The position numbers were made by a program, and so were the translations under genes. Shown here piece by piece: positions 54,401 through 63,770 of a stretch of DNA of 64,000 nt (positions are counted from its first letter, which is position 1; every line of letters starts with the position of its first letter). Source of the stretch: Chitinophagales bacterium (GTDB lineage Bacteria; Bacteroidota; Bacteroidia; Chitinophagales; Chitinophagaceae); NCBI GenBank assembly GCA_017303335.1, contig JAFLBK010000002.1, positions 434,001-498,000 on the forward strand, given 5' to 3'. The notes under the pieces were generated by a model. The model ran no database searches and was not told where the DNA came from. It was given only the letters and a program-made list of their open reading frames with translations.

Positions 54401-54925
54401 TTATTGATTGCTTTGCCCGGTGTCGCTGGTCAGTGTGAACTGGTGCTTCGCGGCAAAGGCTTTCTGCGCCTGCACGAAATCGGCATCCACTTTTTTTTCC
54501 CGTTCGGTGATGTCTTGTACGATCGCCCCGATCTCCTTCTGAATGTCTTCGGCTTTTTTGGATTTGTTGTACGAAACACGTACGATCTGGTCGTATTCAA
54601 CCCGGGCGATGGAAGCGTAAAAACGGTAGAGCCGGATAGAACTTTGTTTGAAAGCGGTATCTCCCTGGAAGGAAACCAGTCGTTTCACCCGGGCAACGGC
54701 CGAGTCGGCCTCGATGGCGATCTGATTGCGTGATTCCTGGATCTTCGTGCTATCGTTTGTATCGGTGAAAACGGTGATAAATTCCTTGATCGCTTCGCCG
54801 ACCTTTGTTTGCTGGCGAACGATGAAGTCGTTGTACTCAACCGCATTGTTGAACCGGGTGGGCTGGGCAATACCGTTTACTGCCAGCGCCAGTACAAACA
54901 AGAAGGAGCAGAAGATGTTTTTCAT
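54401..54925 (-). CDS. Small secreted helical protein, possibly LIC11966-like
   Basis: 174 residues starting MKNIFCSFLFVLALAVNGIAQ, a signal peptide without lipobox. The mature protein is helical (FNNAVEYNDFIVRQQTKVG, IAIEADSAVARVKRLVSFQ, YRFYASIARVEYDQIVRVS). Its layout recalls the small secreted proteins annotated as LIC11966 family, but this is a weak resemblance. The frame extends upstream without a signal peptide and is trimmed here. It is 69 bases upstream of the vWA gene, so a three-gene run of secreted proteins is possible. Confidence 0.7.
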   Translation of the reverse strand: MKNIFCSFLFVLALAVNGIAQPTRFNNAVEYNDFIVRQQTKVGEAIKEFITVFTDTNDSTKIQESRNQIAIEADSAVARVKRLVSFQGDTAFKQSSIRLYRFYASIARVEYDQIVRVSYNKSKKAEDIQKEIGAIVQDITEREKKVDADFVQAQKAFAAKHQFTLTSDTGQSNQ

Positions 54926-55020
54926 TGCAGATGCTTTTTCAAATAAACGGTTTTTATCCCGTTCTGGTACTACCCGGCAGTGGGTATATGAGAAGTTAAA
55001 CCTCAAACCCCGAAGCCTAT

Positions 55021-55040
55021 AACCCGTAATCCCGCAACCG
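55021..55040. repeat. AACCCGTAATCC-type repeat, left of the SDR gene
   Basis: AACCCGTAATCCCGCAACCG; a near copy lies at 55881-55898 on the other side of the gene. Both are in the same orientation. Confidence 0.6.
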
Positions 55041-55100
55041 AATAAAAAGATACCGTACATTTATACGCTCAAAAAATTCCGAACAACACAAACAACAGTT

Positions 55101-55865
55101 ATGAAGATCGCAGTGATCGGCGGCACCGGGCTTATTGGAAAAAAACTCGTAAACAGGTTGTCGGCAGCCGGACATGCTGTGCTGGCGGCATCTCCGGCCA
55201 CGGGTGTTAATACCATCACAGGGGAAGGATTGGAGGAAGCCCTGAACAAGGCGGATACCGTTGTGGATGTAACCAACCCTCCGTTCTTCAAAGGAGAGTC
55301 GGCTATGGAATTTTTCGAAACATCCGGGCATAACCTGCTTGCGGCCGCGGCAAAAGCCCCGGTAAAACACTACCTGGTTTTGTCCATCGTAGGTACGGAG
55401 CGTTTGCAGCAAAGCGATTATTTCCAGGCCAAGCAGGCACAGGAGAACCTGGTATGCCAATCGGGCATACCCTATACCATCGTTCATTCCACGCAGTTCT
55501 TCGAATTTGTGGGCGCCATCGCCCGTGCAGGGGTAGAAGGAGAGAACTACCGGATACCGAAAGCATTTATACAACCCATCGCGGCCGACGACCTGGTTAA
55601 TGAACTGGCCGCGATCGTGGTCGATAAACCGGCGAATGGTATGGTGGAAGTTGCCGGTCCGCAAAAATTCCGCATGGACGAACTCGTGCGGCAATACCTG
55701 GCCGGGATACAGGACGAACGCATGGTGATCGCCGATGCAGGCGCCGCGTATTTTGGCGCCGTGCTCAACGACGCGTCGCTGATTCCCGGGGAAGGAGCCA
55801 GGCTGGGCACAACGCGTTTTGAAGAATGGATCAGCCAGCCGGAGAACCAGCGGTTATATAAGTAA
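55101..55865 (+). CDS. NmrA-like SDR, NAD(P)-binding protein
   Basis: 254 residues. The N-terminal Rossmann motif is IAVIGGTGLIGKKLVNRL, followed by VVDVTNPPFF and ALAAAAKAPVKHYLVLSIVG-type strand order (LLAAAAKAPVKHYLVLSIVG). It belongs to the atypical short-chain dehydrogenases of the NmrA type, which often bind NAD(P) without a full catalytic triad. There is no signal peptide. Short AACCCGTAATCC repeats flank the gene on both sides. Confidence 0.88.
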   Translation: MKIAVIGGTGLIGKKLVNRLSAAGHAVLAASPATGVNTITGEGLEEALNKADTVVDVTNPPFFKGESAMEFFETSGHNLLAAAAKAPVKHYLVLSIVGTERLQQSDYFQAKQAQENLVCQSGIPYTIVHSTQFFEFVGAIARAGVEGENYRIPKAFIQPIAADDLVNELAAIVVDKPANGMVEVAGPQKFRMDELVRQYLAGIQDERMVIADAGAAYFGAVLNDASLIPGEGARLGTTRFEEWISQPENQRLYK

Positions 55866-55880
55866 GTAGTCCAAACCCGT

Positions 55881-55898
55881 AACCCGTAATCCGCAACC
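55881..55898. repeat. AACCCGTAATCC-type repeat, right of the SDR gene
   Basis: AACCCGTAATCCGCAACC, one base shorter than the left copy. It begins 15 bases after the stop codon. Confidence 0.6.
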
Positions 55899-55975
55899 CC
55901 GGCCTCCCCGTTTCTCCTCTTGCCCTTTCATTCGATGTTGCGTATCTTTAAAGGCATCATGTTACATGCTACTGT

Positions 55976-57448
55976 ATGCCCGAACCCGTCTACATCAACA
56001 ATCTGGCACAGCTCAACGAAGCATTGGAAAAACTCGGCCCCGTACCGGAAGGATATAAACGGCTGTACCGCGGGCAGAATGCTGATTACGGTGAAAATAT
56101 GATCCCTTCTTTGTTCCGTAGCGGCGAACTATACAATCTTACGGATCATGCCTGGAAACTGGCCGGGCAGCAGGTGGTGAAGAAACTGATCCTCGGAAGG
56201 GAAAGGCAAACTGGCAGCCGTGTCAATACCGCAGCGGATAATTTTCCCCTCGAAGGTCTCGTGCAGCATTATGGTTTGCGTTCGGGAGGACTCGACCTTA
56301 CCGACGAACTACCGGTAGCCCTCTGGTTCGGTCTTTCAAAGCGAAGAGAAGAGTCCGTAGTCGAAGAAGTCGCCGATCCGCAGGGAACGGTTCGCTCCAT
56401 TCGGTTTCGAAAAGCGTATTACGAATCGTTGCAGGCGCCTTTTGCATACCTGTACATTTTTGAATGTCCTGTCTGGCAGCATACATCCGATCCCCGCATC
56501 GGTGATTGCGTGAGCCTGCAGCAGTGGTTCGGGAAATACACTTCCCGTCCGGCCAGGCAACATGCCTGGTATGCCTATTCAGATAATCATTCGGTCGAGC
56601 AGGGCAACCTCTATGGTTTCATCAAAAGAACGTACCGGGTACCGGCTTCGGTACTGCAGGAATCAGGACCTTACAGGGAGGCCATGTATTATTTTCCGGA
56701 GCCGGGTGATGATACCGTGTATAAAAGTTTGCTTCATGCCTGTTGCATGCGCAATAGCGGAGGTATCTATGAACGGCTGCTCGACATCCCGCAGTACTAT
56801 AACAGTCCGGCCGAATTCCCGGTTGCCGTGGATGCCTGGGGATATACCGGCTATCTTCGTTTTGATGAGATGCGTTATTATTTCGACACCGTCAAGAAAA
56901 AATATCCCGATGCTTTCCGGCGGCGGGTGGCTTCTTATGGCGAGGAATCCTGGTGGCTGAAGGAGGCGAACCCGCTGCATCTCGTCGTTCCCGATTGGCA
57001 TATCATCGTAACGGTGAAAGATGTGCAGGGAAAGATATACGAATGCAAACTGGAGGACGTTCGCGGACCCTTTGCCGGGATACGACGCAACTATCTCATT
57101 GAACTGTCGCCGTACGAACAGGTAGTCAACCAGGACCCGGATGACAGCAAAGTGCGGGGCGTTTGGCTGGTGCAGGCAGGCGACATTTTCGGCTTGTCTC
57201 TTTTTACCTATGACAACGGGGAATTTGGCGGAACCCAACTGCCATCCTGGTTCCGCTATAAGGATGGCGCCGGTATCGAATACATACCAAGGGCCGGCGC
57301 ACCGGAATATGACGCAGGTATGCTGAATATCCTGAAAGGTTCGCTCACGAACGCTTTGCGTGCTCTTCAGATCTATGAGCGCATTCCCTATTTCCCTGAC
57401 CTGGTGCCGCCTGCTTTTGTTTATGGGAAAAAACAATCAGCGTTTTAA
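55976..57448 (+). CDS. FRG-domain protein
   Basis: 490 residues. The FRG domain occupies the first half: YRGQ at 31-34, then LVQHYGL (95-101) and LDLTDELPVALWF (106-118). FRG domains are widespread in phage-linked and defence-type loci and are related to ADP-ribosyl transferase folds; the biochemical role is mostly unknown. The second half is not recognised (features AVDAWGYTGYLRFDEMRYY, LSPYEQVVNQDPDDSKVRGV, FRYKDGAGIEYIPRAG). No signal peptide. It stands alone, with normal composition and no phage genes near. TATCTTTA lies shortly upstream as a possible -7 element. Confidence 0.87.
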   Translation: MPEPVYINNLAQLNEALEKLGPVPEGYKRLYRGQNADYGENMIPSLFRSGELYNLTDHAWKLAGQQVVKKLILGRERQTGSRVNTAADNFPLEGLVQHYGLRSGGLDLTDELPVALWFGLSKRREESVVEEVADPQGTVRSIRFRKAYYESLQAPFAYLYIFECPVWQHTSDPRIGDCVSLQQWFGKYTSRPARQHAWYAYSDNHSVEQGNLYGFIKRTYRVPASVLQESGPYREAMYYFPEPGDDTVYKSLLHACCMRNSGGIYERLLDIPQYYNSPAEFPVAVDAWGYTGYLRFDEMRYYFDTVKKKYPDAFRRRVASYGEESWWLKEANPLHLVVPDWHIIVTVKDVQGKIYECKLEDVRGPFAGIRRNYLIELSPYEQVVNQDPDDSKVRGVWLVQAGDIFGLSLFTYDNGEFGGTQLPSWFRYKDGAGIEYIPRAGAPEYDAGMLNILKGSLTNALRALQIYERIPYFPDLVPPAFVYGKKQSAF

Positions 57449-57534
57449 CGCAGGTAATCACCGGCATCCTCATATCCTTTCGCCAGCCATCATTTACAAT
57501 TTTACAGGTCATTTTATTCGATTAATTTGCCGTA

Positions 57535-58233
57535 ATGATGAAACCCGATCTACGCAAACTCGATAATCCCGCCTGGCATGCGCTCACCGAACGGCATGCC
57601 TGTTTTGCGCAAGGCAACTCGCTGTTCAAACGATACGATACAAGCATTGTATTATTTTCCGGGTATGATCCGGCGGCTACCGGTATCACCCATGAATTCG
57701 ACGCCGTGATATCCCCGGGCGATTCCTTCTTTCTTTTCGGCGACCTTCCGGCACTGCCACCGGGGTATTCGGCGGAATCGGATGTGGAATGCCTGCAGAT
57801 GGTTTGTGAGAAGCCTGTGGCGGTTCCGGTTACCGAAGAAATTGTGCTGCTGAATGAATCGCATTACGCGGCGATGTATGCGCTGGTGAGTGAAGTGTTC
57901 CCGGGTTATTACCTGCCCGGTACACCGGCGATGGGTGATTATGTGGGAATCTTCCGCGACGGAAAACTGGCAGCCATCGCCGGAGAGCGTTTGTGCATGC
58001 ACGATCTTACCGAGATCAGCGCCGTGGTGACCCACCCGCAATATACCGGGAGAAAATATGCGCAGCAGTTGATGACCTGGCTCCATGATAAGAACCTGCA
58101 ATCGGGATATACGCCCTTTCTCCACACCGGGAGCCGCAACGAGCGGGCGATCGGCATTTACGGGTTGCTGGGTTACACAAAAAGAAGACTTATCATGGCC
58201 ACAAAAATTAAACGAATTGGTGCCGGTAGGTAA
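57535..58233 (+). CDS. GNAT family N-acetyltransferase (FR47-like)
   Basis: 232 residues. The N-terminal half is a small mixed domain. The C-terminal half is a GNAT core with VGIFRDGKLAAIAGERL, TEISAVVTHPQYTGRKYAQQL (acetyl-CoA loop) and GSRNERAIGIYGLLGYT. A tandem ATG marks the start (57535 or 57538). The PhzF-family gene follows 7 bases after the stop, so the pair is probably co-transcribed. The frame is intact; substrate unknown. Confidence 0.88.
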   Translation: MMKPDLRKLDNPAWHALTERHACFAQGNSLFKRYDTSIVLFSGYDPAATGITHEFDAVISPGDSFFLFGDLPALPPGYSAESDVECLQMVCEKPVAVPVTEEIVLLNESHYAAMYALVSEVFPGYYLPGTPAMGDYVGIFRDGKLAAIAGERLCMHDLTEISAVVTHPQYTGRKYAQQLMTWLHDKNLQSGYTPFLHTGSRNERAIGIYGLLGYTKRRLIMATKIKRIGAGR

Positions 58234-58240
58234 TTCTCCC

Positions 58241-59053
58241 ATGAACAGCTCAAATCTTCCCTATTACAGTATCGACACGTTTATATCTCCGCAATGCGGC
58301 GGTAATCCTACGGGAGTCTTTCTTGTAGGCAAATTTCCTGAAGCTGCCGGCATGCACCGCATTGCCGCCGGGCTTGATTTTCCCGTTACGGTTTTTGTTG
58401 AACCCGGAATAAAAGAACATGCGGCGATCCGTTATTTTACGGCTACCGGCGAGATACCCGCCTGCGGGCATGCAACACTGGCGGCCGCAGGTTTGCTGTT
58501 GGATCAGCATCCCGGCAGTCCTGTTTCGTTCAGAACAAATGCCGGAGTTTGCATTACCATCAGCATGGCCGACGGCGTGTTATACATGGCTTATCCGAAG
58601 TACCCGCTTGAGACCGTTTCCTTAGGTAGCGACATGCTGAATGCGTTGAAGATTGCTGATTACCGCTATGCGGGATTCTGTAAGGAACTGGAAACATTGT
58701 TCATCGAGTTGCCGCGTGCCGCGATATTGCGAACGGTGGATCCGGACCACCGCCGGTTAATAAAGTGCAGCGATACGATCAAGGAAGTGGTGATCACTTC
58801 GGTTTCGGATGATCCGCAATATGATTTCCTGCTGCGGTCTTTTTGCCCCTGGATCGGCATTGATGAAGACCCGGTTACCGGTTCGGTCCATTCCGTGCTT
58901 GTTCCTTACTGGATGAATCGAACAGGCAGGCAGGAAATGAAGGCATACCAGGCATCGGAAAGAGGCGGGGAGGTGTTTGTAAGATCGCTGGATGACAGCG
59001 TGCTTATCGGCGGTAAAATCAGAATTTCCGGTTATCATGGAACCGAAGAATGA
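58241..59053 (+). CDS. PhzF-family isomerase-like protein
   Basis: 270 residues. The N-terminal PhzF signature is YYSIDTFISPQCGGNPTGVF, with FVEPGIKEHAAIRYFTATGE and the second-half motif DPVTGSVHSVLVPYW. The family adopts the diaminopimelate-epimerase fold and includes the phenazine enzyme PhzF; most members have unknown substrates. The usual catalytic Glu region is present as FPVTVFVEPG-like sequence rather than the common SETAFV-type, so activity is uncertain. It is coupled to the GNAT gene upstream and converges with the next gene 8 bases away. Confidence 0.88.
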   Translation: MNSSNLPYYSIDTFISPQCGGNPTGVFLVGKFPEAAGMHRIAAGLDFPVTVFVEPGIKEHAAIRYFTATGEIPACGHATLAAAGLLLDQHPGSPVSFRTNAGVCITISMADGVLYMAYPKYPLETVSLGSDMLNALKIADYRYAGFCKELETLFIELPRAAILRTVDPDHRRLIKCSDTIKEVVITSVSDDPQYDFLLRSFCPWIGIDEDPVTGSVHSVLVPYWMNRTGRQEMKAYQASERGGEVFVRSLDDSVLIGGKIRISGYHGTEE

Positions 59054-59061
59054 TCAAACCT

Positions 59062-59721
59062 TCATTTTTTGTCACCGAGCCTTCGCAGTTCCACATTTTC
59101 ATAGGTGTGCTGTTCACCGGGGTGCTTAACCAGGTGAAGCAGGGCCCTGGCCAATGGCACCGAGCCGATGATCTTATGCGGTGTGAACCGCTCTACCAGT
59201 GGAAAGAAAGGGAAGGCCAGTTTATACGCCAGCGGCGCCCTGGGATTTTTATGTTTGGGCCAGATCGCATCGGGCCTGGCGATGGTAAGATGCCGGAAAC
59301 CCATCTGCAATAGAGCATTCTCCGTTCTGCCTTTCAGCCTTGCGAACAGTACCCGGCTTTTTTCGCTCCGGTCGGCGCTGTCGCCGCTGAGAAACAGGAA
59401 ATGGATATCAGGGTTTACAGCCAGCATCGCTTTTGCCGCCGCCACCGCGTAATCATACGTGATGCGTTCGTATTCTTTCCTGCTTACCTGTAATTGAGAG
59501 ATGCCCAGGCACCAGAGACAGGCATCCACATTATTGAATAGCGCAGCTACTGTATCGTAATTCAGAAAGTCCTTATGCAATACAGTCCGGATCTTCGGAT
59601 GCGTGATCTCCATCGGCCGTCTTACCAGGGCAATGATCTCATCAATGCCAGGATCAAGGATGGCTTGCCGTACTACTTCAGAACCCGCCATTCCGGTAGC
59701 GCCTGTAATAAGAATTTTCAT
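59062..59721 (-). CDS. NAD(P)-binding Rossmann protein, atypical SDR
   Basis: 219 residues with KILITGATGMAGSEVVRQAI at the start, then IIALVRRPMEI, ACLWCLGISQ and a YERITYDYAVAAAKA helix. FLSGDSADRSEKSRVLFARL, with the nearby Lys, stands where classical SDR enzymes have Ser/Tyr/Lys. The C-terminal part is basic. It resembles HTATIP2/YwnB-like reductases of unknown substrate. It is convergent with the PhzF-family gene. No signal peptide. Confidence 0.85.
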   Translation of the reverse strand: MKILITGATGMAGSEVVRQAILDPGIDEIIALVRRPMEITHPKIRTVLHKDFLNYDTVAALFNNVDACLWCLGISQLQVSRKEYERITYDYAVAAAKAMLAVNPDIHFLFLSGDSADRSEKSRVLFARLKGRTENALLQMGFRHLTIARPDAIWPKHKNPRAPLAYKLAFPFFPLVERFTPHKIIGSVPLARALLHLVKHPGEQHTYENVELRRLGDKK

Positions 59722-59939
59722 TTCGATTCACTTTGATGTTTTGGTTGTTGAATGCAACTATAAACGAGTTTTTAACATCAGCGGTTTTTTTGTCGAAAGC
59801 CTTCTACAAATCTTACCTGTGTATTGTGGGTTATATCATTTTTTATCCACATGCTACAACTGCACCGTAATATTACTTTTTTAATTCAAGCCATAAAAAA
59901 TATATTGGGGTTCTTTCATTCCAAACTAAAACTTGCATT

Positions 59940-62900
59940 ATGTTCAAACAAATCCTTTCTTTCCTGCTCATGCTGGGAGCGATTACCGGGGCATCGGCCC
60001 AGGTTAGCCAGGTGCAGGAAAACCCTGCGGGTATATCGGCCCGTTTGCAATTCGAGATCGATAAAACCAAGGATCCCGCATTGGGTTATGTTCCCCAATC
60101 GAGATTGGTTGAAGCGTACCGCGTTCGTTCCGAGCGCATCAAAAACAATACAGCTTCATCGCTTTTTTCCTGGACAGAAAGAGGTCCGAACAGTGATGCC
60201 GTTGGCGCCAGCAATGGTAATACACGCCCCGGCAATGGAAAAACTTCCGGCCGTGTACGTGCCATCTGGGAAGACCTGGGCGATGCAACCGGCAGAACCG
60301 TATGGGTAGGAGGTATTGACGGCGGTTTGTGGAAGACCAATGACATCACCGCGAATCCCGCTACCTGGACACCGATCAATGATTTCTTCGGCAACCTTGC
60401 CATCGGCAGTATCTGCCAGGACCCCACCGATGTAAATATTATGTATTTCGGTACGGGCGAAAAAGCCATCAATGCCGATGCGGTTCGCGGAGCCGGTATC
60501 TGGATCAGTACCGATCATGGTGTGAACTGGAGTGTGATGCCCGGAACAGCGAACTTCTGGAATGTGAGTAAAGTACTTTGCGACGCAAGCGGTAATCTCT
60601 ATGTGGCTTGCAATTCCATTTCCAACAATGCAGGTCTGCAACGGTATACAAAATCAACCGGTACCTGGACAAACATCACTCCCTCGGGCCTGGATCCACG
60701 GGTGCCCGACATGGTGCTGAGCAGCACCGGGCGTTTGCATATAAGCTGCGGTTATTATAATACCGCGGCGGCAAGTTCGGGATATCGTTATACCGATAAC
60801 CCGGCTACGGTGACTTCCGCCAGCTGGACAAGCCCGGCCACTACATTCCCCACACAGTATAATGTAGCGCTTGCCTGCAATGGTAATACACTCTATGCAT
60901 TGCCATCCACATCCGCGTTTGAGGTAACAACGATTTATAAATCCACCAATGGCGGCGCCAACTGGGCGGCTACCACCGCTACACCCGCTTTTACCAGCGG
61001 ACAAGCCTGGTATTGCATGGCCGTTGCCATCGATCCCAACAATGCCAACAACGTGATCGTGGGAAGCCTGGACTGCTATAAAACCACCAACGGCGGTACA
61101 AGCTGGACCAAAATATCCGAATGGGTTGGAACCACCGGTCAGTACGTACACGCCGATCAGCAGATCATTACCTGGCGCAGCAACAACCAGGTGCTGGTAG
61201 GCTGCGATGGCGGTGTTCATTATTCTGCCAATGGCGGAACCAATTTTTCCGATCGCAACCAGGGTTTGCGGATCAAACAATTTTATTCCGTGGCAATCCA
61301 TCCCACATCCACGAATTACTTCCTGGCAGGCGCACAGGATAACGGCGTTCATCAGCTGAACAATGCCGGCATGGGCGCTTCGGTTGAAGTAACAGGCGGC
61401 GATGGCGCTTTTGTGCACATCGACCAGAACCAGGGACAATTTCAATGGGGTTCTTATGTATACAACCAATACCGCCGGAGCACCAACAGTGGCAGCTCCT
61501 GGTCATCGGTGAATTACTCAAGTTCCGCCGGTCAGTTCATCAATCCCACCGATTATGATGACGTGAATAATATCATGTACGCCAGCGGCAACGCCAATAC
61601 ATTCGTTCGCTGGAGCAACCCGCAGAGCGGCAGTACCTTTACCGCGGTTACCATGAGCGGATTGAGTTCGGGGAAAGTAACAGCCGTGAAAGTTTCTCCG
61701 TACACCAACCATACCGTGTTCTTCGGCGGCGGTGGCAGTGGCATCACGCCTTCGCTCATCCGGGCAACCAGTGCGAACGCCACACCCACCTTCACCAGCA
61801 TCATCGGTACCGGTATGACAACGGCCAGTGCCCGCATATCCTGTATTGAACTGGGAACAAACGAACAGAACATCATCGTGGTGTATTCCAACTACGGCGT
61901 AAACAATGTGTGGGTAACAACCAATGGCGGTACCACCTGGACAGCCATCGACGGTAACCTGCCCGATATGCCTGTACGCTGGGCCATGTTCTATCCCGGT
62001 GATAATACCAAGGCCATCATCGCCACCGAAACAGGTATCTGGCAAACATCCCTCATCAACGGTGCTTCTACTGTATGGGATCCCGAAACCGGTTTCCCCA
62101 ACGTACGTACCGATATGCTTCAATACAGGGCCAGCGATGGTTTGCTGGCCGCTGCCACACATGGCCGCGGATTGTTCACCACCATCATTGGCGCTGCGCC
62201 AAGCTGCGGCACCGTAAGCGGATTATCATCTTCTGCCGTTACCGCCAGCAGCGCAACCGTAAGCTGGTCGGCTCTCAGCGGCGCACTGAATTATGATGTG
62301 GATTACAAACTCAATACATCAGCCACCTGGACCAACGCCGCAACAGCAACGACCTCCTTGTCGGTAGCCTTGAGCGGACTGGCAGAAAACAGCCTCTATG
62401 ATTTCCGTGTACGTGCCAATTGTACCGGGGCTACAGGCGCTTATGCACAGGCCCAGTTCACCACACTGGCATCTACCTGTACGGAACCTTCGGGCTTAAC
62501 GGCCAGTGCAGTCACCGCTTCAACAGCAACCGTCGGCTGGACGGCTGTAAGTGGTGCGCTTAGTTATTCGGTAGATTACAAACTGAATACATCGGCTACC
62601 TGGATCAATGCCGCGGCGGCTACCACGAACCTTTCGGTAAACCTGACCGGTTTAACGGCCGGCAGTCTGTACGATTACCGGGTTCGTACCAACTGCAATG
62701 GCTTGAGCAGTATTTACAGCCAGGCGCAGTTCACCACCGGCACCGCTTCCTGCAATGCGCCAACCGGTCTTACATCCGGTTCGGTTACCGCCAGCGGCGC
62801 AACGGTTAACTGGACAGCCGTAAGCGGCGCCGCGAATTACGATGTGGATTATAAACTCAACAGTTCCGGTACCTGGACCAATGCAGCCACCGGCACAACA

Positions 62901-63668
62901 AGTCTTTCCGTGAACCTGTCGGGTTTGAGCGCTTCTTCCTTGTACGATTGGCGGGTGCGTGCGAATTGCACGGCTGTTGGCTTGAGCAGCAGTTACAGCC
63001 AGGCCCAGTTCACCACAGCGGCAGCGCCAACCTGCCCCGGCCCGTATGATGTGAGCACCAACGGTACTTCAGGAGGCGCAGCCACCATTCCGTTCAATAC
63101 CGATATCAAGGGACTGATCAGTCCGGCCAATGACAATGATTACTACCGCTTCGTGATCACCACCGGCGGTACGGCAACGATTACGCTTTCTACCTTGCCA
63201 TTCGATTACGATATCCGTTTGTACAGCAGCAATGGTACCACGCAACTGGCCATTTCGCAGAACAGCGGAACCGCGAATGAAACGATCACACGTACGTACA
63301 CAGCGGGTACCTACTTCGTTCGGGTGTATGGTTACAACGGAGCCAACAGCGCCACATCCTGCTATACGCTGCGGGTACAACTGGGTACGGCTACGGTTCA
63401 GGAACCCGAAACCATTACATCTTCCGATGTAAAAGTGAAGTTGTTCCCCAACCCGGCCACCGACCGGATGAGTGTGTACATGGTGGGTGATAACAGCCGC
63501 AAAGAACTGAAGCTGTACGACCTGTCGGGTAAGCTCATTTACAGCCAGCCGGTGAATGATATGTTCACCACCCTGGATCTGCATAAGCTCACCAAGGGTC
63601 TTTACATTGTGAAGATCACCAGCATGGATGGAAAAGTGCTGCACAGCGAGCGGATCGTGAAGAACTAA
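59940..63668 (+). CDS. Large secreted protein with BNR/WD-like repeats, three fibronectin type III modules and a type A T9SS signal
   Basis: 1242 residues with a signal peptide (cleaved near GASAQ). Residues about 70-745 form a beta-propeller-like region of sialidase/BNR character, with recurrent GGTTWT, TNGGTSW and TNGGANW loops. Three near-identical FN3 modules follow (about 755-1030, each with YDVDYKLNTSATW-like and SLYDFRVRANC-like strands). Then comes a pre-peptidase C-terminal domain (about 1040-1145). The last 80 residues are a T9SS type A sorting domain: LFPNPATDRMSVYM, LKLYDLSGKLIYSQ and LTKGLYIVKI. It should be exported by the T9SS and may act on or bind surface glycans. A terminator follows. 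Confidence 0.93.
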   Translation: MFKQILSFLLMLGAITGASAQVSQVQENPAGISARLQFEIDKTKDPALGYVPQSRLVEAYRVRSERIKNNTASSLFSWTERGPNSDAVGASNGNTRPGNGKTSGRVRAIWEDLGDATGRTVWVGGIDGGLWKTNDITANPATWTPINDFFGNLAIGSICQDPTDVNIMYFGTGEKAINADAVRGAGIWISTDHGVNWSVMPGTANFWNVSKVLCDASGNLYVACNSISNNAGLQRYTKSTGTWTNITPSGLDPRVPDMVLSSTGRLHISCGYYNTAAASSGYRYTDNPATVTSASWTSPATTFPTQYNVALACNGNTLYALPSTSAFEVTTIYKSTNGGANWAATTATPAFTSGQAWYCMAVAIDPNNANNVIVGSLDCYKTTNGGTSWTKISEWVGTTGQYVHADQQIITWRSNNQVLVGCDGGVHYSANGGTNFSDRNQGLRIKQFYSVAIHPTSTNYFLAGAQDNGVHQLNNAGMGASVEVTGGDGAFVHIDQNQGQFQWGSYVYNQYRRSTNSGSSWSSVNYSSSAGQFINPTDYDDVNNIMYASGNANTFVRWSNPQSGSTFTAVTMSGLSSGKVTAVKVSPYTNHTVFFGGGGSGITPSLIRATSANATPTFTSIIGTGMTTASARISCIELGTNEQNIIVVYSNYGVNNVWVTTNGGTTWTAIDGNLPDMPVRWAMFYPGDNTKAIIATETGIWQTSLINGASTVWDPETGFPNVRTDMLQYRASDGLLAAATHGRGLFTTIIGAAPSCGTVSGLSSSAVTASSATVSWSALSGALNYDVDYKLNTSATWTNAATATTSLSVALSGLAENSLYDFRVRANCTGATGAYAQAQFTTLASTCTEPSGLTASAVTASTATVGWTAVSGALSYSVDYKLNTSATWINAAAATTNLSVNLTGLTAGSLYDYRVRTNCNGLSSIYSQAQFTTGTASCNAPTGLTSGSVTASGATVNWTAVSGAANYDVDYKLNSSGTWTNAATGTTSLSVNLSGLSASSLYDWRVRANCTAVGLSSSYSQAQFTTAAAPTCPGPYDVSTNGTSGGAATIPFNTDIKGLISPANDNDYYRFVITTGGTATITLSTLPFDYDIRLYSSNGTTQLAISQNSGTANETITRTYTAGTYFVRVYGYNGANSATSCYTLRVQLGTATVQEPETITSSDVKVKLFPNPATDRMSVYMVGDNSRKELKLYDLSGKLIYSQPVNDMFTTLDLHKLTKGLYIVKITSMDGKVLHSERIVKN

Positions 63669-63692
63669 CGGAGCTACCTTGCATACATGTAA

Positions 63693-63723
63693 GTCGCCCT
63701 GCGTTTGCGGGGCGGCTTTTTTT
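63693..63723 (+). terminator. Rho-independent terminator after the T9SS cargo gene
   Basis: 10-bp stem at 63693-63702 and 63707-63716 (with G-T pairs) around GTTT, followed by seven T residues. Confidence 0.88.
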
Positions 63724-63770
63724 ATTCTTTGCCGGAAACGGGGGGATCATTATTTTTAGAAAAAAACGGA

